Assembly (NCBI GenBank): GCA_964553795.1
Contig: CAZKMR010000004.1
Span: 55,559-119,558 of the forward strand
Origin: JADLHS01 sp964553795
GTDB lineage: Bacteria > Verrucomicrobiota > Verrucomicrobiia > Limisphaerales > JADLHS01
DNA length: 64,000 nt
Reading direction: 5' to 3'
This document shows positions 8,746 to 16,646 of the stretch, in pieces (positions within the stretch are counted from its first letter, which is position 1; each line of letters begins with the position of its first letter). Under the pieces are notes generated by a model. It was not told the DNA's origin and did not search any database. It worked only from the letters and a program-made list of their open reading frames with translations. The position numbers and the translations under genes were made by a program.

Positions 8746-9813
8746 ATGAAAAAGATCTGTTTCCTGACCGGGATAAGCCTTGGGCTGATGCTGGTAGCGG
8801 GCTGCCAAATTCCCAAATTCAGCGATGCGCCGCGGTTCGACCCGTACGCCGGCAGCGCGGTGTTTACTTCCGTCAGCGGAATCGGCGCGGAACGCACACT
8901 TGACCCGGCTCTGCTCGAGCCCAGCCAGAATCTTTTTACCCTCGGACCGGGCGACGAGGTCGAAATTGAAATACTCGGTCGCCCCGACAGTCGCACTGAA
9001 TTAACCATCGGCCCGGACGGAAAGATTTATTTCGATTTGTTGCCAGGGACGGACATTTGGGGGTTGACCATCGGGGAGGCGCGGCGGCTGCTCGAACAGA
9101 AGCTCGACCAGTTCTACACAGGTGTTCAGGTTTCGCTGACGTTACGCAACGTGGGCAGCAAGCACATCTGGATGTTGGGCTCGCTCGACAAGCCCGGACT
9201 GTATCCCACCACCGCACCAACCACCCTGTTGGAAGCCTTGTCACTCGCCGGGGGCACGCGCCGTTCCCGCTCCACGGTAACCACGGTGGACACGGCTGAT
9301 TTGCGGCACGCGTTCGTCGTCCGCCAGGGCGAAGTCTTGCCGGTCAACTTCCAGCGACTACTGCGCGAAGGCGATATGTCACAGAATATCTATTTGCGCC
9401 CGGATGATTTCATTTATGTGCCCTCGGGCGCGGCCCGCGAAATCTACTTGTTTGGCGCCGTCCGCACGCCGCGCGCGATGCCGGTATCCGAAACCCCGAC
9501 TTTGGTGGCGGCAATCACCGCCGGCGGCGGCACGCTCCGTGACGCCTACCTCTCGCAAGTCGCCATCGTTCGCGGCTCGCTGACATCCCCCGAAATCGCC
9601 GTCGTCGATTACCAGGAGATCATCGAAGGACGCGCGCCCGACATCGCGCTCGAACCGCGCGACATCGTGTTTGTGCCGAACAGCCCCTATCGTTTCATCC
9701 GCAATTACGTGGATGCCATCCTCAACACGTTTGTGTTCACCGTGGCGGCGAATGAAGGCGCCAATGCCTTTGGTGGCACCGGCGTGGATGTTGCCGTTCC
9801 GGTGGGCAACTAA
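8746..9813 (+). CDS. Polysaccharide export lipoprotein (Wza-like), second paralog
   Basis: The 355-aa product begins with a lipoprotein signal, with the lipobox LVAGC at about residue 20. It carries the same export motif as its neighbour (FTLGPGDEVEIEIL, TIGPDGKIYFDLL) and matching SLBB segments (HIWMLGSLDKPGLYP, IYLFGAVRTPRAM). Similarity runs the whole length, including AFVVR, L.EGDMSQNI and VAIVRGSL, so the two genes are tandem paralogs 6 bp apart. This one is probably outer-membrane anchored. The pair may form a mixed channel or serve two glycans. Confidence 0.9.
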   Translation: MKKICFLTGISLGLMLVAGCQIPKFSDAPRFDPYAGSAVFTSVSGIGAERTLDPALLEPSQNLFTLGPGDEVEIEILGRPDSRTELTIGPDGKIYFDLLPGTDIWGLTIGEARRLLEQKLDQFYTGVQVSLTLRNVGSKHIWMLGSLDKPGLYPTTAPTTLLEALSLAGGTRRSRSTVTTVDTADLRHAFVVRQGEVLPVNFQRLLREGDMSQNIYLRPDDFIYVPSGAAREIYLFGAVRTPRAMPVSETPTLVAAITAGGGTLRDAYLSQVAIVRGSLTSPEIAVVDYQEIIEGRAPDIALEPRDIVFVPNSPYRFIRNYVDAILNTFVFTVAANEGANAFGGTGVDVAVPVGN

Positions 9814-9939
9814 ACTTCCACCAAGAGCGCGCTGAATCAGTCCCCGCTCGAAAACGGATGCGGTGGACTTATGTGAGACCCGGGGATTATCTGGTTTCAT
9901 GTTGCGGAAAAACTTTTGTTGGAAAACTCGGCTGACGGC

Positions 9940-9968
9940 TTGACGCTCTGGAGGCGCGACCGCATATT
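9940..9968 (+). promoter_or_regulatory. Candidate housekeeping promoter of rpoD
   Basis: TTGACG (9940-9945), a 17-bp spacer and CATATT (9963-9968) lie upstream of rpoD. The -35 box has 5/6 and the -10 box 4/6 consensus matches. An AAAAGGTG Shine-Dalgarno-like stretch follows at 9991-9998. Confidence 0.5.
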
Positions 9969-10018
9969 CCACCGTCGTTCCACCGAGGCAAAAAGGTGAT
10001 CATCCGTATTTGATTCGT

Positions 10019-11842
10019 ATGCGTAAGACGAAGGTTTGTGTATCCGGGGCCAAGGCCGTGACCACGAAATCCAAGCGGAACACCAAAACGCCCGGGCGCC
10101 CGCCAGCGCCGCGCCCGCCCGCCACTTCCGAACTGCCGGAAAATATTCCCTTTGACGACGCCACCCAACCCCATCGCATCCAACCGTTGACCGGCACTTC
10201 GCCGGCCGAAATCGCCGGCAAGATCAAGGAACTCGTGCGCCTCGCCCGCGAACAAGGCCACCTGACATACGGCGACATCAACGATGCGCTGCCCGACAGC
10301 CTGATTGCGCCGGAGGAAATGGATGACATCCTCACCAAACTCCGCAATCTCGAGATCGATATCGTCGATGCCGCAGATTTGGACCAACTCAACCAGGTTT
10401 CGCACGAGGACGAGGAGAAAGGCCGCCTGGACGTTTTGGACGATCCGGTGCGGATGTACCTCAAACAGATGGGGCAAGTGCCGCTGTTGACACGTGAACA
10501 GGAAGTCGAAATTTCCAAACGCATTGAGGAAGCAGAACAGGAAGTGCAGCGCCTCATTTACTCGCTGGGCTTCACCGCCAAAGAACATCTGGCCATTGCA
10601 GACAAACTGACGGCGGAACCACCGCGGGAACGTTTTGACCGGGTGGTGCTGGATCAAAAAGCCAACGCCCGCGACGCTTACCTGCATGGCCTGCATAAAT
10701 TGATCAAGTCCGTGCGGGAACTGGATCATCACGCCGACCAGTCGTTCTATGTCTGGCGGACCGCGGCCAGCGCCGCTGCGCGCACCCGGGCGCAGAAAGA
10801 GTTTCAAGCCGTTAACGCCAAACTTCAGGCGACGTTCAAGAAGTTCTATTTCAAACACAAGGTCGTCGAAGAAATGGTCGTGGTCGCGGAGAACATTTAC
10901 GAAAAAATCCAAGCCAGCCAGCGCGCCATCGACGAAATCAAACACCGCTCCCACGACCGCCAGCACATGGTGGATTCGGAAAAGGAAAAAATCCGTGCGC
11001 TCGAAGATTTTGTGCGCATGCCGGCGGCGGATTTCGTCGCCGCGCACCGGGCCTTGAAGGAGTTCACCGCCCGGGCGCATCAGGCCAAAACCGAGATGGT
11101 GGAGGCCAACCTGCGCCTGGTGATTTCCATCGCCAAAAAATATACCAACCGCGGCATGTCTTTCCTCGACCTCATTCAGGAAGGCAACATGGGTTTGATG
11201 AAAGCGGTGGAGAAATTCGAATATCGCCGCGGCTACAAATTCTCCACTTACGCCACCTGGTGGATTCGCCAGGCTGTGACCCGCGCCATCGCGGATCAGG
11301 CTCGCACCATCCGCATTCCGGTCCACATGATCGAAACCATCAACAAGTTGATGCGGGCACAAAAGCGGTTGTTACAGGATTTTGGCCGCGAGCCCAGCGC
11401 GGATGAATTGGCGGACGACCTGCAATATCCGGTCGAACGCGTCCGCGCCATCCTGAAAATGGCGCAACAACCGATTTCACTCCAAGCTCCCGTCGGCGAC
11501 GGCGAAGAAACCAGTCTCGGCGATTTCATCGAGGACAAGAACACGGAAAACCCAATCGACATCACGAGCTTTGCCCTGCTCAAAGACAAGTTAACCGCGG
11601 TGCTCTCCAGCTTGAACGAACGCGAGCGGAAGGTGTTGGAATTGCGGTTTGGCATTGGCGATGGTTATGCGCGGACGCTGGAAGAAGTCGGGAAACAATT
11701 TCGCGTCACCCGCGAACGCATTCGCCAGATCGAAGCCAAGGCGCTGCGGAAAATGCGGCATCCTACGCGCATTCGCCAACTGCACGGCTTCCTCGAAATC
11801 GAAGACATCGAGCACCTCTTGCAGGGTAAGGCATTTCTGTAA
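10019..11842 (+). CDS. rpoD: RNA polymerase primary sigma factor RpoD
   Basis: The protein (about 607 aa; a TTG at 10010 is an alternative start) has all primary sigma-70 regions. Region 1.1 is a helical stretch near residues 60-125. Region 1.2 is DPVRMYLKQMGQVPLLTREQE. A non-conserved insert of about 200 residues follows. Region 2 contains NLRLVISIAKKY, FLDLIQEGNMGLMKAV and YKFSTYATWWIRQA. Region 3 begins IRIPVHMIETINKL. Region 4 ends LEEVGKQFRVTRERIRQIE. The N-terminus has a proline- and lysine-rich tail typical of long primary sigmas. It is monocistronic, followed by a convergent tRNA. Confidence 0.97.
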   Translation: MRKTKVCVSGAKAVTTKSKRNTKTPGRPPAPRPPATSELPENIPFDDATQPHRIQPLTGTSPAEIAGKIKELVRLAREQGHLTYGDINDALPDSLIAPEEMDDILTKLRNLEIDIVDAADLDQLNQVSHEDEEKGRLDVLDDPVRMYLKQMGQVPLLTREQEVEISKRIEEAEQEVQRLIYSLGFTAKEHLAIADKLTAEPPRERFDRVVLDQKANARDAYLHGLHKLIKSVRELDHHADQSFYVWRTAASAAARTRAQKEFQAVNAKLQATFKKFYFKHKVVEEMVVVAENIYEKIQASQRAIDEIKHRSHDRQHMVDSEKEKIRALEDFVRMPAADFVAAHRALKEFTARAHQAKTEMVEANLRLVISIAKKYTNRGMSFLDLIQEGNMGLMKAVEKFEYRRGYKFSTYATWWIRQAVTRAIADQARTIRIPVHMIETINKLMRAQKRLLQDFGREPSADELADDLQYPVERVRAILKMAQQPISLQAPVGDGEETSLGDFIEDKNTENPIDITSFALLKDKLTAVLSSLNERERKVLELRFGIGDGYARTLEEVGKQFRVTRERIRQIEAKALRKMRHPTRIRQLHGFLEIEDIEHLLQGKAFL

Positions 11843-11866
11843 TTCGCCCGCCGTAGCGCGGAAAAC

Positions 11867-11942
11867 TGGTGGGCCTGCTCGGACTCGAACCGAGAACCAA
11901 AGCATTATGAGTGCTCTGCTCTAACCATTGAGCTACAGGCCC
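11867..11942 (-). tRNA. tRNA-Ile2 with anticodon CAU (probably lysidine-modified)
   Basis: On the minus strand the 76 nt fold as a complete cloverleaf: acceptor GGGCCTG/CAGGCCC, D-stem GCTC/GAGC, anticodon stem GAGCA/TGCTT with loop CTCATAA (anticodon CAT), T-arm CTCGG TTCGAGT CCGAG and an encoded CCA. The CAU anticodon could mean Met. However, the acceptor has C4-G69 and C5-G68, the D-loop reads AATGGTTA, and the sequence around the anticodon and variable loop matches E. coli tRNA-Ile2 rather than elongator tRNA-Met. These are the known TilS recognition features, so AUA-decoding tRNA-Ile2 is the better call. Confidence 0.85.
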
Positions 11943-12089
11943 GTCGCGGCGCATAGTCGCAAAAGCAACGCCGCCTTTCAATAGCGGAGCATGAGCCCGC
12001 CAAATTCAATGAGGCAACGTGTCGATCCCGGGTTAGCCGCAACTCCGCCTTGAATCCCATTTGCTGCCGCGATAAAACGAAAACTACGA

Positions 12090-12662
12090 ATGCAATCCAG
12101 GAAACCCGACCACTCCCCCAAACGCCGCCGCAAGCATATTCTGCTGTGGAGCGCGGTCAGCGTGGTAACGCTGGGGGTGCTGGGTGGGTTTATCGCGTAT
12201 CGCGCGGCCTTTGGCGGTTACGCGCCCAAAGAACTAATGCAGGATATCAAGGCTGGCGTCGCCGCGCGGGAGATCCAGGACGCCGACCAGCGATTCGCCA
12301 AATACCTCGAACTACGCTACGGCCCAATGACTGACGCGGCCAATCGTGAGAAGGCGTTTCTGGATTTCTTCAATCCCGAGCACATCCGCGCGCTGCAATT
12401 CATGGTCCAACACTCGCCCGCCGAGCAGCGCCTCGCCAACATCAACGCAAGCGCGAACTGGGTGGCGAATTACCGCAGTAATCTGACCGCCGCTGAACGC
12501 GTGGCCCTGAATGAAAAGCTGAATTCCGACACCGGCCGACTCATGCTCAAACAGGCCACCGCGCAATACAATGCCCAGGATATTTATTATCGCGGTCATA
12601 CCGCCGTGGTAATTTCTGAATTGCTACGCACGATTCACGAGGTGCAAAGATCCACTCGCTAA
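12090..12662 (+). CDS. Small membrane-anchored protein of unknown function
   Basis: I do not recognise this 190-aa protein. A basic N-terminus (RKPDHSPKRRRKH) precedes one membrane helix (about residues 18-42), giving an N-in anchored protein with a soluble helical domain outside the cytoplasm. The domain contains AADQ-like and QR-rich helices and no obvious catalytic motif. It ends 7 bp before the prepilin-like gene, so the two are probably cotranscribed, and a role at the cell envelope is likely. Confidence 0.7.
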   Translation: MQSRKPDHSPKRRRKHILLWSAVSVVTLGVLGGFIAYRAAFGGYAPKELMQDIKAGVAAREIQDADQRFAKYLELRYGPMTDAANREKAFLDFFNPEHIRALQFMVQHSPAEQRLANINASANWVANYRSNLTAAERVALNEKLNSDTGRLMLKQATAQYNAQDIYYRGHTAVVISELLRTIHEVQRSTR

Positions 12663-12669
12663 CACCACC

Positions 12670-13239
12670 ATGAATGGCACTCGATTCCAGCGTTGCCGCG
12701 CCTTTACCTTGATCGAACTACTGGTGGTGATTGCCATCATCAGCATTCTGGCCGGGCTGCTCTTACCCGCGCTATCGCGGGCCAAACGCAAAGCGCATTC
12801 CATCGCCTGCGTGAGCAACCTGCGGCAGATCGGCATCGCGTTGACCGCGTATGTGCAGGACAACCGCGATCGCCTGCCCATTTGCGCCGGTTATCTGCCG
12901 AGTCAACAAACCAACCTGCCGCCCATTACCACCACACTATTCGCGGGTCAGACCACCAATCAACTCTTTCGCTGTCCAGGCGAACACGAGATTTTTGCTG
13001 CGGAACAAACCAGTTACGCGTGGAATTTCTGGTTGAACGATGCGCCCTACTCCGCCCCGCAATGGGCGGCGATTTACACGAACGAAGCCAGCGTCATCGT
13101 CAACGACCTGTTCGGTGGCCGCGACGAAACCCCCATCATCGGCGACGCGAATCCTTTCCACGGGCCCAGCGGCACGCTCAGCGGCAAAAACGCCCTTTAT
13201 TTCGACGGGCGCGTCGAGAAAGTCAAAGCCCACCAGTAA
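12670..13239 (+). CDS. Type II secretion/pseudopilin-like protein with prepilin N-terminus
   Basis: The 189-aa protein begins with a classical prepilin leader and transmembrane segment: RCRAFTLIELLVVIAII, with cleavage expected before the Phe of FTLIE and Glu at +5 present. SNLRQIGIALTAYVQDNRDRLP and the C-terminal LYFDGRVEKVK place it in the H-X9-DG/DUF1559-like set that is greatly expanded in Verrucomicrobiota and Planctomycetota. Such proteins are exported and processed by a prepilin peptidase, but most are not shown to assemble pili. No secretion machinery is adjacent. Confidence 0.88.
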   Translation: MNGTRFQRCRAFTLIELLVVIAIISILAGLLLPALSRAKRKAHSIACVSNLRQIGIALTAYVQDNRDRLPICAGYLPSQQTNLPPITTTLFAGQTTNQLFRCPGEHEIFAAEQTSYAWNFWLNDAPYSAPQWAAIYTNEASVIVNDLFGGRDETPIIGDANPFHGPSGTLSGKNALYFDGRVEKVKAHQ

Positions 13240-13297
13240 GGCTGGATCTCGAAACGAAGAACCAGTTGTAACGAAACGGAAACGCGGAAGCGCGCTA

Positions 13298-13325
13298 TTG
13301 CGCTTCGCGCCGTCACCGCTAACCT
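13298..13325 (+). promoter_or_regulatory. Candidate promoter of the pta cluster
   Basis: TTGCGC (13298-13303), a 16-bp spacer and TAACCT (13320-13325) end 7 nt before the pta ATG, so the transcript would be leaderless or nearly so. The matches to consensus are weak and the call rests partly on the same geometry at other genes. Confidence 0.3.
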
Positions 13326-13332
13326 TCCCGCC

Positions 13333-14385
13333 ATGCGTTTCATTGGAACGATTATCGAAAAGCTGCAACGGCATCCGAAACGGATCGTGTTCCCGGAAGG
13401 GGCCGAACCGCGGGTGCTGCAGGCGGCGCGGCAATTCCATGCCTTGCGCCTGGGCGCGCCGATTTTGCTGGGCGACCGGAGTCGCGTGAAAGAAACGGCT
13501 GCCGACCTGAACATTACCCTCGACGGCATTCGCGTGATTAACCCCGAGGACAGTGAGGAACTGGACAATTTCGCCCGTCGCTTCCATTCGTTGCGCCGCG
13601 AGAAAGGTATCAAAGAGGCCGAAGCGCGCGAGGCCATGTGCCAGCCGAATTTTTTCGGCGCCATGATGGTGGCAATGCATCAGGCCGACGGACTCGTTTC
13701 GGGCGTCAGCCATTTCACCGGCAGCGTGCTGCGACCGTTGTTTCAAATCATCAAGGTCGCGCCCAACACCACAGTCGCTTCGAGTTGCATGGTCATGGAG
13801 GTCGAAGACACGCGCATCGGCGAGAAAGGCGTATTGTTCATGGCCGACTGCGGCGTCGTGCCCGACCCGAATGTGGAGCAACTGGCGGAAATCGCGCTGA
13901 CCACCGCACAACTCGCGCATCATCTGCTGAGTATTCGGCCTCGCGTCGCCATGTTGTCCTACTCGACCAAAGGCAGCGCCACGCATCCGTCCATTGGCAA
14001 AGTGCAGGCCGCGACCGCACTGGCGCGACAGAAGGCAGACCAATTGCATTTCCAGGCGGATTTTGACGGCGAAATTCAAGTGGACGCCGCGCTCGTTCCG
14101 GAGATCGCCGATCGCAAATCTGCTGAAAGTAAAGTCGCGGGCAAGGCCAACGTCTTGATCTTCCCTGACCTGAACTCCGGCAACATCGCCAGCAAACTCG
14201 TGCGACTCGTGGGCCATGCCAACGCCTACGGCAATATTCTGCTGGGACTGGACCGGCCGGCGGCTGATGTTTCGCGCGGCTCGAACGCGCACGACATTCT
14301 CGGCGTGGCGGCCATTGTGGGCGCGCAAGCGGTCAGTTATCACGAATTGTTCCCCGGCTCGGGCAAACATCTGCCCGGCGAATAA
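13333..14385 (+). CDS. pta: Phosphate acetyltransferase (stand-alone catalytic domain)
   Basis: The 350-aa protein is the PTA/PTB catalytic domain alone: KRIVFPEGAEPRVLQAA at the N-terminus, then QADGLVSGVSHFTGSVLRPLFQIIK, VAMLSYSTKGSA and FPDLNSGNIASKLV. It interconverts acetyl-CoA and acetyl phosphate. The length is like Bacillus and Methanosarcina Pta, not the 714-aa E. coli form. The gene immediately downstream encodes the P-loop/DRTGG part that is fused to Pta in E. coli, so the enzyme here appears to be split into two chains. No ackA is seen in the window. Confidence 0.94.
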   Translation: MRFIGTIIEKLQRHPKRIVFPEGAEPRVLQAARQFHALRLGAPILLGDRSRVKETAADLNITLDGIRVINPEDSEELDNFARRFHSLRREKGIKEAEAREAMCQPNFFGAMMVAMHQADGLVSGVSHFTGSVLRPLFQIIKVAPNTTVASSCMVMEVEDTRIGEKGVLFMADCGVVPDPNVEQLAEIALTTAQLAHHLLSIRPRVAMLSYSTKGSATHPSIGKVQAATALARQKADQLHFQADFDGEIQVDAALVPEIADRKSAESKVAGKANVLIFPDLNSGNIASKLVRLVGHANAYGNILLGLDRPAADVSRGSNAHDILGVAAIVGAQAVSYHELFPGSGKHLPGE

Positions 14386-14391
14386 GCGGTC

Positions 14392-15477
14392 ATGCAAAAC
14401 AGCACCACTCCGCGCGTGTTCATCGCCGCCACGCGTCAAAACGACGGCAAAACCACCACGTCTCTCGGCCTCATCGCCGCTTTGCGCGCCACGTTTCCGC
14501 GCATCGGATACATCAAACCGGTCGGCCAACGATTCGTCGCGATCGCTGAACAGAAAATTGACGAGGACACCGTGCTGATGGACGCGGTCTATCGTTTGAA
14601 TTGTCCGTTGGTGGACATGAGCCCCATTGCGGTCGAACCCGATTTCACCCGCAAGTATCTGCAAGCCGGCAAGAGCGAAACCTTAATCAAGAAAATCCAC
14701 GACGCGTTTGATCGCGTCGCGTGGGAAAAGGATTTCGTACTGTGCGAAGGCTCGGGCCATGCCGGCGTGGGTGCGGTCTTCGATTTGTCCAATGCGCAGG
14801 TCGCCAAGCATCTCGGTTGCAAAGCGATCATCGTTTCGCGCGGCGGCATCGGCAAACCGATTGACGAAGTGGCGTTGAACCAGGCGCTGTTCGAAAAGGA
14901 AGGCGTCGAAATCATCGGGGTCATCATCAACAAAGTGTTGCCGGAAAAAGTGGACTTCATCGCCGATTTCGCGCGACGCGGCTTGAAACGCAAAGGGCTG
15001 GAGTTGTTGGGAGTGATTCCCCATCAACCGATGCTCTCCAGTCCGACAGTCGAATCCATTCGCGATGAACTCGACGCGGAAGTATTGAACGAACCCGTGC
15101 GTCTGAACGGCTTGATTGACGATGTCGTCGTCGGGGCCATGAGCGCCACGAACGCATTGAAATTTTTCAAGCGCGGCATCTTGCTCATCACGCCCGGAGA
15201 TCGGGAAGATATCCTGGCCGCAGCCGCCGCCAGCGAATCCCACAAGATGGCCGGGATTGTTCTTACCGGCGGACTCAGGCCGACCAACGGCATGTTGCGT
15301 TCCCTGCGCGAGATGAAAATCCCGGTCCTGCTCGCCGCCGAGGATAGTTATCAAGTCGCCTCCAAAGTGCATGACCTTACTGTAAAGACGCGCCCCGCCG
15401 ACGCAGAAAAGATCTCATTGATTCGCGACATCGTCGCCAAAAATGTGAACGTTAAAAAAATTCTCGAATCCCTCTGA
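14392..15477 (+). CDS. BioD-like P-loop plus DRTGG domain protein (detached Pta regulatory half)
   Basis: The 361-aa protein starts with a dethiobiotin-synthetase-like P-loop (ATRQNDGKTTTSLGL, residues about 11-25) and an acid-rich nucleotide-binding domain including CEGSGHAGVGAVFDLSNA. From about residue 225 comes a DRTGG domain: DDVVVGAMSATNALKFF, LLITPGDREDILAAA and GIVLTGGLRPTNG. This is the exact domain order of the N-terminal, regulatory part of E. coli Pta. It lies 6 bp after pta and overlaps hisC by one base (TGATG). Allosteric control of Pta is the likely role; the gene order is the reverse of the fusion order. Confidence 0.88.
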   Translation: MQNSTTPRVFIAATRQNDGKTTTSLGLIAALRATFPRIGYIKPVGQRFVAIAEQKIDEDTVLMDAVYRLNCPLVDMSPIAVEPDFTRKYLQAGKSETLIKKIHDAFDRVAWEKDFVLCEGSGHAGVGAVFDLSNAQVAKHLGCKAIIVSRGGIGKPIDEVALNQALFEKEGVEIIGVIINKVLPEKVDFIADFARRGLKRKGLELLGVIPHQPMLSSPTVESIRDELDAEVLNEPVRLNGLIDDVVVGAMSATNALKFFKRGILLITPGDREDILAAAAASESHKMAGIVLTGGLRPTNGMLRSLREMKIPVLLAAEDSYQVASKVHDLTVKTRPADAEKISLIRDIVAKNVNVKKILESL

Positions 15478-16577
15478 TGCCCCTGCCCTTTCTGCTCAAT
15501 CCAACGCTGGCGCAATTGCCTGTCTATCAGCCGGGCCGCCCCATCGAGGAAGTCGCGCGCGAACTGAACCTGGCGCCCGATTCCATCATCAAACTCGCGT
15601 CGAACGAAAACCCGCTCGGGCCGTCGCGCCTCGCGCTCGCCGCGATGAAACGCGCATTGACTCACGCGCATTTGTATCCGGACGGCAACGCGTTTTATCT
15701 CAAGCAGCGCCTCGCCACCAAACTCGGAGTGACGCCGGCGCACTTGGTGCTTGGCAACGGCTCCAATGAAATCATCGAGTTTCTCGGCCACGCCCTCCTG
15801 TCGCCCGACGCCGAAGTGGTCGTCTCGCAATATTGCTTTGCCGTTTACCCGATTGTTACGGCGCTGTTCGGCGCGAAACTCGTCGTCGTTCCGGCAAAGA
15901 AATACGGGCACGACCTCGATGCCATGTTGACCGCCATAACGCCCAGAACGCGCATTGTTTTTGTGGCGAACCCGAATAATCCGACTGGCACGATCGTTTC
16001 GCCTGAGCAACTTCAGAAATTCATCCAAGCCGTCCCGCCCCAGGTCGTCGTCGCGCTTGATGAGGCGTACATCGAATTCTTGGCAGACAAACTCGATCTT
16101 CTGCCCGCCATCGCCGCGGGAACTTTTCCAAATCTGATTCTGATGCGGACCTTCTCCAAGATTTATGGCTTAGCGGGGCTGCGAATTGGTTATGGCATTG
16201 CCAATCCGGAACTCATCACGGGCCTGGAGAAAATTCGTCAACCGTTCAACATCAATGCGATTTCCCAGGCGGGCGCGCTCGCGGCGTTGGACGACACCAA
16301 ACACGTCGAAAAAACCCAGCGCGTTAATCAGCGCGGTCTCAAGTTTTTCACGCGCGCCTGCAAACAACTTAACCTGGAGTTCGTCCCATCCGCGGCAAAT
16401 TTTATTCTCATTCGCGTCGGCGACGGCGCGCGAGTTTTTGCCGAAATGCAAAAGCTGGGCGTCATCACTCGCCCCATGGGTGGGTATCAGCTGGGCGAGT
16501 GGATTCGCATTTCCATCGGCACGCCCAAAGAAAACCAACGCTGCCTCGTCGCACTTACGCAGGCGTTGGGGCGATGA
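15477..16577 (+). CDS. hisC: Histidinol-phosphate aminotransferase
   Basis: This 366-aa type I PLP aminotransferase has the HisC signature KLASNENPLGPS near the N-terminus, VFVANPNNPTGT, the PLP lysine K228 in RTFSKIYGLAGLRIGYG, and a C-terminal IRISIGTPKEN arginine site. It converts imidazole-acetol phosphate and glutamate to histidinol phosphate. Its start codon overlaps the stop of the DRTGG gene, so it is translationally coupled. No other his genes are present, so the his pathway is dispersed. Aromatic aminotransferase activity is possible in this family. Confidence 0.93.
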   Translation: MPLPFLLNPTLAQLPVYQPGRPIEEVARELNLAPDSIIKLASNENPLGPSRLALAAMKRALTHAHLYPDGNAFYLKQRLATKLGVTPAHLVLGNGSNEIIEFLGHALLSPDAEVVVSQYCFAVYPIVTALFGAKLVVVPAKKYGHDLDAMLTAITPRTRIVFVANPNNPTGTIVSPEQLQKFIQAVPPQVVVALDEAYIEFLADKLDLLPAIAAGTFPNLILMRTFSKIYGLAGLRIGYGIANPELITGLEKIRQPFNINAISQAGALAALDDTKHVEKTQRVNQRGLKFFTRACKQLNLEFVPSAANFILIRVGDGARVFAEMQKLGVITRPMGGYQLGEWIRISIGTPKENQRCLVALTQALGR

Positions 16578-16586
16578 ATTTAGGGT

Positions 16587-16615
16587 TGAATCATCGCTGG
16601 AACTGAATACTAATC
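16587..16615 (+). promoter_or_regulatory. Possible internal promoter and dyad before argA
   Basis: The 69-bp gap before argA is AT-rich compared with its surroundings. It holds TTGAAT (16587-16592), a 17-bp spacer and ACTAAT (16610-16615). A small dyad AATACT/AGTATT (16607-16629) overlaps the -10 position and could be an operator or leader hairpin. Both calls are weak. Confidence 0.3.
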
Positions 16616-16646
16616 TGCGCGTCAGTATTAAGATTAACGAGCCAAA

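Noticed and set aside
9887..11362. 491-codon open frame on the minus strand
   Set aside because: It lies opposite rpoD and has the His/Phe/Val-rich composition of an antisense frame.
12937..14664. 575-codon open frame on the minus strand
   Set aside because: It is opposite pta and the prepilin-like gene, which match known families along their length; the translation is His/Arg-rich with no domain, as expected for an antisense shadow in GC-rich DNA.
16605..16630. ARG-box-like operator before argA
   Set aside because: TGAATACTAATCTG resembles half of an ArgR site, but the second half is poor and no ArgR gene is visible; kept only as a weak dyad.
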